Positions 36,299 through 43,438 of a stretch of 53,866 bases of DNA are shown here, piece after piece; position 1 is the stretch's first letter; each line of letters starts with the position of its first letter. A program made the position numbers and the translations under genes. Location of the stretch: assembly GCA_016779945.1 (NCBI GenBank), contig JADHMR010000006.1, positions 1 to 53,866 of the forward strand. The letters are read 5' to 3'. The notes beneath the pieces were generated by a model, which saw only the letters and a list, made by a program, of their open reading frames with translations, searched no databases and was not told where the DNA came from. The DNA is from Bacteroidia bacterium (GTDB lineage: Bacteria; Bacteroidota; Bacteroidia; NS11-12g; UBA9320).

Positions 36299-37578
36299 TA
36301 ATAGGGAATTTCACTTTGGTGAGGATCTTTTTCAGGTCTATCTAAAAGTGTGATTAAATGCTTTTCAATTTCGGGGGTTATAATGTGCTCAATTCCCTCT
36401 GCATCGTCATGAAGATGGTCTGCATCTAGGTTAAAATATTTGGATAAATAAATTTCCCAAAGGCGATGTTTACGAATCACTTCTCTTGCGGCTAATTTTC
36501 CTTTTTCTGTTAAGATTACGGATTCTTTAACTCGACTAAGTATTTGGTTTTTTTCTAATCTTTTTAATGTTGCTTTAAATTGAGTAATGGATTGATTATT
36601 TATTAATTGATCTCGGGATATACTTTCATTTCCTTCTTTTGACAATTTATAGATTGTCTTCAAGGTATTTTCATTATTTATTTTAATGTTATTAGATTTT
36701 CTTATTCTCATTCGAGCAATTACGCCTTTTTCTTTACCAAAAAAGATAGCAAGAATTGTGAATGTTGACAATACAACTACAATCCAAGGGCCAGTTGGCA
36801 TAGCTTCCCCACTCGAGCTAATTATGACACCAGTGAAACCACTAAATAATGCAAAAATCCCAGCATATACTAGCATTTTTTTTACAGAATTTGTTAAAAA
36901 ACGGGCACCACTTGCAGGAGTAATTAACAAAGCTGCCATTAGAACAATACCAACTGATTGTATTCCTATTGCAACGGTAATGACTGTTAGTAAAGCCAAA
37001 AATGATTTAATGACTTTGACATTGAATCCTATACTTTTTGCATACTCCTCATCAAAACTAATAATGCTAAAAGCTCTTAAGAAAACAACAATACAGATGG
37101 TATTAATTAGAGCAATTATCGAAAATGTAATGACATCGTGCATCGTCATACTAGCAGCTTTTCCAAATAAAAAACTGTCTAAACCACTTTGTGCAGCGTC
37201 CCCACTATGTTGTATTTTGGTGAGTAAAACAATACCGATTCCAAAAAAGACACTTAACGTCAAGGCAAGAATGGTGTCTGGTTTTAGTTTGGATTTACTT
37301 TGAATGAAATCAACAAGCCAAATGGATAAAATCCCTGAGGTTGTAGCACCAATTAAAAAATAGAGTGGGTCTTTTACCCCTGTTAGCATGAATGATATTG
37401 CAACTCCCGGCAAAACAGCATGAGAAACAACATCACCTATTAAAGCTCTTTTTCGGAGGTAAGAAAATGTACCTACTATACCTGCAGCAAAGCAAATTAT
37501 TCCTGCACCGATACTGACTACCCAAAATGTGTAGTATTCACTTGAAAAATAGGTTGATATGTTTTGCCAAAAACTCAT
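36298..37578 (-). CDS. metal ABC transporter permease fused to a DtxR/MntR-type repressor
   Basis: A 426-residue protein. Residues 1-285 are a complete ABC-3 permease (GTFSYLRKRALIGDVVSHAVLPG at 36-58, SFDEEYAKSIGF near 174-185). Residues 295-426 are a DtxR-family unit: a winged helix (TLKTIYKLSKEG, then VILTEKGKLAAREVIRKHRLWE) and the metal-binding dimerisation domain ending DPHQSEIP, without the SH3 domain. His371, Glu375, His390, Glu397 and His398 occupy metal-ligand positions of DtxR; Glu394 replaces DtxR Cys102 as in MntR. The N-terminal ligands of MntR appear to be Asn and Lys. The same architecture is known as YtgCR of Chlamydia, where the repressor is released. It overlaps the ATPase gene by four bases. 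Confidence 0.88.
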   Translation of the reverse strand: MSFWQNISTYFSSEYYTFWVVSIGAGIICFAAGIVGTFSYLRKRALIGDVVSHAVLPGVAISFMLTGVKDPLYFLIGATTSGILSIWLVDFIQSKSKLKPDTILALTLSVFFGIGIVLLTKIQHSGDAAQSGLDSFLFGKAASMTMHDVITFSIIALINTICIVVFLRAFSIISFDEEYAKSIGFNVKVIKSFLALLTVITVAIGIQSVGIVLMAALLITPASGARFLTNSVKKMLVYAGIFALFSGFTGVIISSSGEAMPTGPWIVVVLSTFTILAIFFGKEKGVIARMRIRKSNNIKINNENTLKTIYKLSKEGNESISRDQLINNQSITQFKATLKRLEKNQILSRVKESVILTEKGKLAAREVIRKHRLWEIYLSKYFNLDADHLHDDAEGIEHIITPEIEKHLITLLDRPEKDPHQSEIPY

Positions 37579-38351
37579 CGATGCCTGATTGGGAATTCTT
37601 TATTCTCTAACTCTTGGCTAATTTTTGCTATTGTGGTCAATTTCCCACCATAGGTATCAGTTAGTATTTGATCGGTAAATACATCGGATGTTTTGCCACA
37701 TGCCACTAATCGTGTATTCATTAAAACTAAATGGTCAAAATAAGATTGAGCAGTGTGTAAGTCGTGATGAACAATGACAAGTGTTTTTCCTTTACTTTTC
37801 ATATCCTTAAGAAGGTCAACAATTAATTCTTCAGTCGCTACATCAACTCCTGCAAAGGGCTCATCCATTAAAAATAATTCGCCTTGTTGGGCTAATGCTC
37901 GGGCTAAAAATACGCGTTGTTGTTGTCCACCTGATAATTGGCTAATTTGTCTTTTAGCAAAACCCAGCATATTGACTTTCTCTAAACTTTCTTTAATGAT
38001 ATCATTATCCTCACTGGTAAGTCTTTTGAATAAACCACGTATGTGAAATCTACCCATTGATACAACATCCCAAACACTAGCAGGGAAATCCCAGTCGATT
38101 TCTTGTCTTTGTGGAACATAACTCACTTTGTGCCGAACTTTTTCTAGCTCTTGATCGTATAGTTTTGTGTATCCAGTAGTTGGGTTGATGACTCCCATGA
38201 TAGCTTTAAGTAGTGTACTTTTTCCACTGCCGTTAGGACCCATAATTCCAATTACTTGACCTTCAGGAAGCTTAAAATCAACATTCCAAATGGCAGGTTT
38301 CCTTCCATACAGAACAGTTAAATTATGTGCCTCGATTATTGGTGTTTTCAT
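37575..38351 (-). CDS. metal ABC transporter ATP-binding protein
   Basis: A 258-residue ATPase with Walker A GPNGSGKST near residue 39, signature LSGGQQQRV near 139, Walker B LFLMDEP near 159 and the switch histidine in IVHHD near 193. The GWxxP-like region YVPQRQEIDWDFPASVWD is typical of the Mn/Zn/Fe importer group. It supplies the energy for the two permeases. Both flanking junctions are overlaps (one and four bases), so it is the second gene of a tight operon. Confidence 0.93.
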   Translation of the reverse strand: MKTPIIEAHNLTVLYGRKPAIWNVDFKLPEGQVIGIMGPNGSGKSTLLKAIMGVINPTTGYTKLYDQELEKVRHKVSYVPQRQEIDWDFPASVWDVVSMGRFHIRGLFKRLTSEDNDIIKESLEKVNMLGFAKRQISQLSGGQQQRVFLARALAQQGELFLMDEPFAGVDVATEELIVDLLKDMKSKGKTLVIVHHDLHTAQSYFDHLVLMNTRLVACGKTSDVFTDQILTDTYGGKLTTIAKISQELENKEFPIRHR

Positions 38352-39262
38352 TATTTTAATCCTTTAATTATGGTTTGAACATTCGAAATTAACATTCCTT
38401 CATATGTTCCGCCTAATGAATTTTCTTCTCCCAAAGCATCGCTGTACAATGTTCCTCCAATTCGGATATTGTAGCCTCTTGCCCAAGCACTAGCTACAAC
38501 CGCTTCTAAATTCTTATTTGGAACGCTTGTTTCTACAAAAACAGATTTTATCTCGTTTTTGATAATAAAATCAGTAAGCTCTTTTATATCTCTAGTGCCA
38601 TATTCTGCAGTTGTTGAAATTCCTTGTAATCCTCTTACCTCAAACTCAAAAGCATCCCCAAAATATTCAAAAGCATCATGACTAGTAATTAAGATTCGTT
38701 TGGTTGAATCTAGTGAGTCATTTAAAAGTTGTTGGAGCTTTATCTGTGTAGATTGAATATTTTTAGCATAGTCTTGGTAGTTTTCTAAAATGCTATCAAG
38801 ACCATCATTTTTGTCCAATTCTTTGGCGATACCACTAAGACCATCAAGCCATAAATTTGGGCTAAACCATACATGAGGGTCAACTAAGTCTGATGTGTTA
38901 TCTACTTGTTTTAAATCTGATTTTTCAATGTAATCACCAATTGCAAAAACAGGCTTTGTTTTTGAAAAGTTTTTTAGCATTTGAGCCATTTTACCCTCTA
39001 AATGTAAGCCGTTGTAAACAATGATATCTGCTTCTGAAAGCTTTGATATATCGCCTTGTGATGCTTTGTATAGGTGAGGATCCACTCCAGCTCCCATAAT
39101 TGAAACTACCTCAGCTTGGCCATCAACAATTTGAGACACACAATCTCCCAAAATACCAGTTGTAGTGACAATAGTTATAGATTTCTTCTCTTGATCCGTA
39201 GTTGAACAACTACTAAAAAAGATCACTGAAATGAAAAATATTAGAAGTTTCTTTAAATACAT
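38351..39262 (-). CDS. metal-binding lipoprotein of ABC importer (cluster A-I)
   Basis: A 303-residue solute-binding lipoprotein of the TroA/PsaA/YtgA type. The ATG at 39262 (MYLKKLLIFFISVIFFSSC) is chosen over a GTG two codons upstream and gives a lipobox at Cys19. The four metal ligands are seen in order: His in GVDPHLYKAS, His in LVDPHVWFSP, Glu in SVFVETSVPN, and Asp in LYSDALGEEN. There is no histidine-rich loop, which argues against a high-affinity zinc-only ZnuA and towards Mn or Fe. It is the first gene of the operon, with an inverted repeat in the region before it. Confidence 0.92.
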   Translation of the reverse strand: MYLKKLLIFFISVIFFSSCSTTDQEKKSITIVTTTGILGDCVSQIVDGQAEVVSIMGAGVDPHLYKASQGDISKLSEADIIVYNGLHLEGKMAQMLKNFSKTKPVFAIGDYIEKSDLKQVDNTSDLVDPHVWFSPNLWLDGLSGIAKELDKNDGLDSILENYQDYAKNIQSTQIKLQQLLNDSLDSTKRILITSHDAFEYFGDAFEFEVRGLQGISTTAEYGTRDIKELTDFIIKNEIKSVFVETSVPNKNLEAVVASAWARGYNIRIGGTLYSDALGEENSLGGTYEGMLISNVQTIIKGLK

Positions 39263-39311
39263 TACCACGAAATTACCATATTTTGCTTTATGCTTATCTT
39301 AAGTTTGATGA

Positions 39312-39338
39312 ATAATCCAAGTATGGATACATAATCCA
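39312..39338. promoter_or_regulatory. repeat cluster, candidate operator of the metal operon
   Basis: The 102-base region between the divergent metal-importer operon and the hypothetical gene at 39365 holds a direct repeat ATAATCCAA (39312-39320 and 39331-39339) and a short palindrome TGGAT-ACATA-ATCCA (39324-39338). Such a cluster is a reasonable binding site for a dimeric regulator such as the DtxR-type domain encoded in the operon, but the match is only to symmetry, not to a known operator. Confidence 0.35.
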
Positions 39339-39347
39339 ATTTCTACT

Positions 39348-39355
39348 TAAATTTG
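39348..39355 (+). promoter_or_regulatory. candidate -7 element, TAAATTTG
   Basis: This matches TAnnTTTG and lies 9 bases before the chosen ATG at 39365. It would give an extremely short leader, so it is a weak candidate. Confidence 0.3.
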
Positions 39356-39364
39356 TATAAGTTC

Positions 39365-39898
39365 ATGGGCTACCGACAATTCTTTCTAATAGCTTTTATA
39401 CAAATATCATTTCTTACAAATGCTCAGTTGTATGTTCTAAAGGATCAAAGACCTGATACTAGTAAGTACAACTGCATGTTGCATGAGGAATTACCTGTTT
39501 TGTGCGATACTTTTTACAGGGCAATTTCGCATTTAGATTTTGAGATTTTAAAACCTTTTGTTCCAGACCTCAAGTTTTTAAGAGAAACTTTCGACACTTT
39601 AGCGATAAATTTCAGGAACGATCAGGTGCTTTACAGACAACAATTGTTACTTAGAGGGCTTCAGCGAGATCACCATAAAATCATTAAGACATTGAATAAA
39701 CTTGATATCAATTTTAAAAAACTGATTAGAACAGAATTGGACTATAATTATGGTAAAGATGAAAAGGGCAATCAATATTGTTACGTGACCCAGTATTATC
39801 AACGGAGGAAACAAAAATATTCCATATCATTTATTGCTATAATGTTAAATAATTACTGGTTTTTTGGGGATGAACTTAAATTTGATCTGACAAAATGA
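39365..39898 (+). CDS. exported protein of unknown function
   Basis: A 177-residue protein from the ATG at 39365 (a TTG at 39353 is also in frame). The signal peptide is MGYRQFFLIAFIQISFLTNAQ, with the mature protein starting near LYVLKDQRPD. The mature part is helical and basic in the middle (FRNDQVLYRQQLLLRGLQRDHHKIIKTL) with a final strand pair (YSISFIAIMLNNYWFFGDEL), a layout that recalls periplasmic NTF2-like small domains. I do not recognise the family. The stop overlaps the start of the WG-repeat gene by four bases. Confidence 0.6.
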   Translation: MGYRQFFLIAFIQISFLTNAQLYVLKDQRPDTSKYNCMLHEELPVLCDTFYRAISHLDFEILKPFVPDLKFLRETFDTLAINFRNDQVLYRQQLLLRGLQRDHHKIIKTLNKLDINFKKLIRTELDYNYGKDEKGNQYCYVTQYYQRRKQKYSISFIAIMLNNYWFFGDELKFDLTK

Positions 39899-40506
39899 GA
39901 AAATGTACCATCGTGTTTATATTGTATGGACTCTTCGGGTATTCGCAATCATGGGAGGTTAAATCACATCCAAATAATCGTAAAATGGCCATTTTTAAAA
40001 ATGGTCAGCAAATAAGTAGTTATCGGTTTTCTGAGGTAAGTGAGCTTTCTGAGGGAGTATGTTATGTAGCTGAAGGTGACTTATATGGGTATCTTAATTC
40101 TGATGGCAAGTTGTTAACGCCATACCAATTTGCTATTGCTAGCAACTTCAAAAAGGGCTTTGCTTTGGTAGGCGATAGCTTGTATCAGAATATTCTTACT
40201 CGACAGATGAAGTTGATACTCCCTCAAGCTTATGTTCGTGTTCGGTTACCCAAATTTGGACTTATTTTAGTTCAATCAAAAGAGGGACTCTGGGGAGCTT
40301 ATGATGTGGAAGGAAACTTAAAATTACCGGTTATTTATTCGTTACCCCCATATCTAATTAATGAAAATAAAATTATCATAAAATTAGCAGATGAGTATGG
40401 GTTGATAGATTCTGAAAATAATATCATATTCAATCCGTCCTATCAATATATTAGTCCAAAAGGATATGGGTATAAAAGTGGGATTTACTTGCGTTTATTC
40501 CAGTAA
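39895..40506 (+). CDS. WG-repeat-like exported protein
   Basis: A 203-residue protein with a signal peptide (MRKCTIVFILYGLFGYSQS). It contains several degenerate WG/KWGYID-like repeats of about 25-30 residues: EGDLYGYLNSDGKLLTPYQF, SKEGLWGAYDVEGNLKLPV and ADEYGLIDSENNIIFNPSY. WG repeats form small beta-stranded units in secreted bacterial proteins; their ligand is usually unknown. It is translationally linked to the preceding gene by an ATGA overlap and followed after 18 bases by a lipoprotein gene. Confidence 0.7.
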   Translation: MRKCTIVFILYGLFGYSQSWEVKSHPNNRKMAIFKNGQQISSYRFSEVSELSEGVCYVAEGDLYGYLNSDGKLLTPYQFAIASNFKKGFALVGDSLYQNILTRQMKLILPQAYVRVRLPKFGLILVQSKEGLWGAYDVEGNLKLPVIYSLPPYLINENKIIIKLADEYGLIDSENNIIFNPSYQYISPKGYGYKSGIYLRLFQ

Positions 40507-40524
40507 TATTGCAATATTTGAATT

Positions 40525-41136
40525 ATGAGAGTCCTTAAGCCAATTCTTTTTTTAACAATAGTACTTTCCTCATGCCAGTCGAATTATCACGGTCGTATGG
40601 TTCGAGTAAAAAAGCAAAAAATTGAAATCAGTCAAACCACAAAAAAGAAAGATGTTTTAGGTAACCCGTTGTTTAATTCAGAGCAGGGCGTTAAAGATTT
40701 TCCGAATAATGTGGATTTCACTCCAATAACTAACACTATTTCCAAATCTAATACTGATTTTAGAAGTATAGTTTTAAAAAATCCAAAGAAAATCAGATCG
40801 AGATATGGTTTGATTTCAAAGGTGATAACTAGTCAACCACAAGACAGTATTCAAAGATCTATTGAGCAAGAGTTTTATATAAAGGAGCAGTATAAAAAAG
40901 CAAATACGAATGCATGGCTTTCATTAGCTCTACTGGTAACTTCACCTTTTACCATAATAGGAATACTCTTTGCTATTTCACAGTCCATAAAAGCCATACG
41001 TATATACCGACGATATGAAAATCCTGGGGTGCCAGAGTATTACGGACTTGCTTGGGGGGTCCTAATTTTTTCTATTTTGTTGGTATTGTTAGCAATTGCC
41101 CTAATAATTATTATCTATTCACTATTGGGTCTTTGA
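40525..41136 (+). CDS. lipoprotein with two transmembrane helices, unknown function
   Basis: A 203-residue protein with a lipobox-like N-terminus (MRVLKPILFLTIVLSSCQS, Cys17). About 100 polar residues rich in Lys and Thr follow, then two strongly hydrophobic helices (about 129-150 and 173-202) flanking a conserved-looking loop with ENPGVPEYYGLAWG. The combination of lipid anchor and C-terminal helix pair places it in the inner membrane with a periplasmic middle. I do not recognise the family. Same strand as the WG-repeat gene and the kynureninase gene. Confidence 0.6.
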   Translation: MRVLKPILFLTIVLSSCQSNYHGRMVRVKKQKIEISQTTKKKDVLGNPLFNSEQGVKDFPNNVDFTPITNTISKSNTDFRSIVLKNPKKIRSRYGLISKVITSQPQDSIQRSIEQEFYIKEQYKKANTNAWLSLALLVTSPFTIIGILFAISQSIKAIRIYRRYENPGVPEYYGLAWGVLIFSILLVLLAIALIIIIYSLLGL

Positions 41137-41189
41137 TTGATTTTGAATACTAAATTTCAGAACACGTATTTTGTTGTTTTATTTGCAGT

Positions 41190-42446
41190 ATGCCGACTAC
41201 AAGTAAGCAAAAAGCTGAGGATTTTGATAAGAATGATTCGTTAAAAGAATATCGCAGTCATTTTTATATTCCTTCTGGTAAAACTCGAAGTGAGCAGCTA
41301 TACTTTACTGGAAACTCATTGGGGCTTCAACCTAAATCAGTTCACACGTATATTCAACAAGAACTTGAAGATTGGGAAAACCTTGGTGTTGAGGGCCATT
41401 TTCATGGGAAGAATCCTTGGTTTAATTATCATCAATTTTTTGATAAAGAGGCCAATGTTGTGGGAGCAAAAAATGACGAGGTGGTTGTAATGAACAACCT
41501 AACCGTTAATCTTCACCTTTTATTGGTTAGTTTCTACAGACCATCTTCAAAACGTTATAAAATCATCATGGAAGCTGGAGCTTTCCCAAGTGATATGTAT
41601 GTTATCGAAAGCCAGGTTAAACATCATGGATACGATTATGATGATGCCGTCATAGAACTCGAACCAAGAGAAGGGGAGCATCACTTAAGAACAGAGGATA
41701 TAGTTCAAGCAATTGAAGAAACGGGCGATGAATTGGCACTCTTATTTTTTAGCGGGGTTCAATATTATACTGGGCAGTATTTTGATATTCAAGCACTAAC
41801 AAAAGCAGCTCACGATGTAGGAGCAATTGCAGGTTTTGATTGTGCCCACGCTGCGGGTAATGTTAAACTTGAGTTGCATGATTGGGGGGTAGATTTTGCG
41901 GCATGGTGTACTTATAAATACATGAATTCTGGTCCTGGAGGTGTAAGTGGTGTGTTTGTCCATGAAAAGCACGGAAATAATCCAGATACTCCGCGATTTG
42001 CTGGATGGTGGGGACACAAAGAGAGTGAGCGTTTTCAAATGAAACGCGGGTATATTCCCGAGCCAGGTGCCGCTGGTTGGCAGTTAAGTAATGCTCCAGT
42101 AATTTCAATGGCAGTTCACAAAGCTTCATTGGATATGTTTGACGAAGTGGGGATGGATGCATTAGTTTCCAAAGGAAAAAAGTTAAATCATTTTTTGGAG
42201 GAAGTTGTAAATGATGCCCAAGAAAAAAATCCAAAACTTGCTTTCGAAATTATTACTCCTAAAGATCGAGGATGTCAATTGAGTATGCTTACAAATGAAA
42301 ACGGTAAATCGTTGTTTGAATACCTTACTGCAAACGATGTAATTGCAGATTGGAGAGAACCCAATGTTATTCGACTCGCACCTGTTCCCTTTTACAATTC
42401 ATTTATGGATATTTGGGAGTTTGGTGAATTACTAAAGAAATTCTAA
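41190..42446 (+). CDS. kynU: kynureninase
   Basis: A 418-residue PLP-dependent enzyme that cleaves kynurenine to anthranilate and alanine (or 3-hydroxykynurenine to 3-hydroxyanthranilate). Family landmarks are LYFTGNSLGLQPKS near 37-50, HFHGKNPWFNYH near 70, FDCAHAAGN with Asp217 that pairs with the PLP nitrogen, and CTYKYMNSGPGG with the Schiff-base Lys243. RFAGWWGHKESERF follows near 268. Full length for the family. Other kynurenine-pathway genes are not in the window, so whether it serves NAD synthesis or tryptophan breakdown cannot be said. Its TAA shares bases with the TAG of the convergent methyltransferase gene. Confidence 0.94.
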   Translation: MPTTSKQKAEDFDKNDSLKEYRSHFYIPSGKTRSEQLYFTGNSLGLQPKSVHTYIQQELEDWENLGVEGHFHGKNPWFNYHQFFDKEANVVGAKNDEVVVMNNLTVNLHLLLVSFYRPSSKRYKIIMEAGAFPSDMYVIESQVKHHGYDYDDAVIELEPREGEHHLRTEDIVQAIEETGDELALLFFSGVQYYTGQYFDIQALTKAAHDVGAIAGFDCAHAAGNVKLELHDWGVDFAAWCTYKYMNSGPGGVSGVFVHEKHGNNPDTPRFAGWWGHKESERFQMKRGYIPEPGAAGWQLSNAPVISMAVHKASLDMFDEVGMDALVSKGKKLNHFLEEVVNDAQEKNPKLAFEIITPKDRGCQLSMLTNENGKSLFEYLTANDVIADWREPNVIRLAPVPFYNSFMDIWEFGELLKKF

Positions 42447-43417
42447 TTTTTTTTTAGTTGATAAATTCCAAATACAAAATCTGAAGATTCATCTTTTAGA
42501 TACTCATCTTCAAATTTGAATAACGAATCAAGAATTTGATTTTTTTCAGAATTCAATTCTGTGAAATGATGTGAAATATCTTTCAATACGTGCATGAGAA
42601 TATTGCCTCCGTATGGTCGTTCATCAATGGTATCAAAGTAGGTATGTATAGTTGGTAAAATACTTGTCGAATCAATGCATTCAGAAGGGTCTGCAAGTAT
42701 CATGCGTATAAGTCCTGAGCCAGTATAGCGATTTTTTATCCATCCAGTTTGATAGCGATTCCTAAATTTAAGAGGAATCATTTTTAACCCCTGATTAATA
42801 GCTTGAATTTGTAGTTTAGGATGTTGAAGCCTTGTAGGGCCAACATATTCATTGATAACAAGATGTCCGTTTGGCTTTAGCAGTGGAATTATTTTACTTG
42901 GAATCAGGGTTGATATATTGTTAAAGTGATGGAGTGATGAGTGAAAAAATACAATATCGAAGGTAGATTCAAATGGATACTCCAACGCATTGGCACAGAT
43001 GAAAGAGATATTATTAAGATTTTGATGTTGAGCTATTTTTTTTGCCTCATTGAGTCGATTATCAGCAATATCTACACATAAAATTTCTTTAAAGTTAGCA
43101 TATGATGCCAGTTTCAATTCATGACTACATGAACCTGATCCGATAGATAGCAATCGAAGATTTTTTTTATCCTTAAAATGACCATTCATCATAAATTCCT
43201 CGTAGGGTACTTGAGGATTGCCAGAAATTAGTTGATTCCATCGGTCTTTAATTGCAGATATTATCCACCAATTTGCATGCTTAATTGCAGAGTCATCAAA
43301 TGCACTCTTAGTTCGGTTTAATTTATCTAAGGTGAGTTTGGAGAGTAAAAAATTTAGTCCACGTTGTTTGCCTTTTGCAATTACATCTGTAACATCATCT
43401 GAGGTAATTAGTCTCAT
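42443..43417 (-). CDS. class I SAM-dependent methyltransferase
   Basis: A 324-residue protein from the ATG at 43417. The SAM-binding Rossmann core is clear: LLSIGSGSCSHELKLA (motif I, about 88-103), VDIADNRL (acidic end of strand 2), CANALEYPFE, and DIVFFHSSLHHF (motif IV-like). The flanking N-terminal helices and the C-terminal region with TGSGLIRMILADPSE are not of a family I can name. The substrate is unknown: a small molecule or lipid is as likely as a macromolecule. The gene is convergent with kynU (CTAA overlap) and follows mfd by 15 bases. Confidence 0.78.
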   Translation of the reverse strand: MRLITSDDVTDVIAKGKQRGLNFLLSKLTLDKLNRTKSAFDDSAIKHANWWIISAIKDRWNQLISGNPQVPYEEFMMNGHFKDKKNLRLLSIGSGSCSHELKLASYANFKEILCVDIADNRLNEAKKIAQHQNLNNISFICANALEYPFESTFDIVFFHSSLHHFNNISTLIPSKIIPLLKPNGHLVINEYVGPTRLQHPKLQIQAINQGLKMIPLKFRNRYQTGWIKNRYTGSGLIRMILADPSECIDSTSILPTIHTYFDTIDERPYGGNILMHVLKDISHHFTELNSEKNQILDSLFKFEDEYLKDESSDFVFGIYQLKKN

Positions 43418-43438
43418 GTTCAAACAAAGGTAATGCCT

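Noticed and set aside
36686-37303. 205-codon plus-strand frame antisense to the permease-repressor fusion
   Set aside because: Hydrophobic content simply reflects the membrane segments of the real gene on the other strand.
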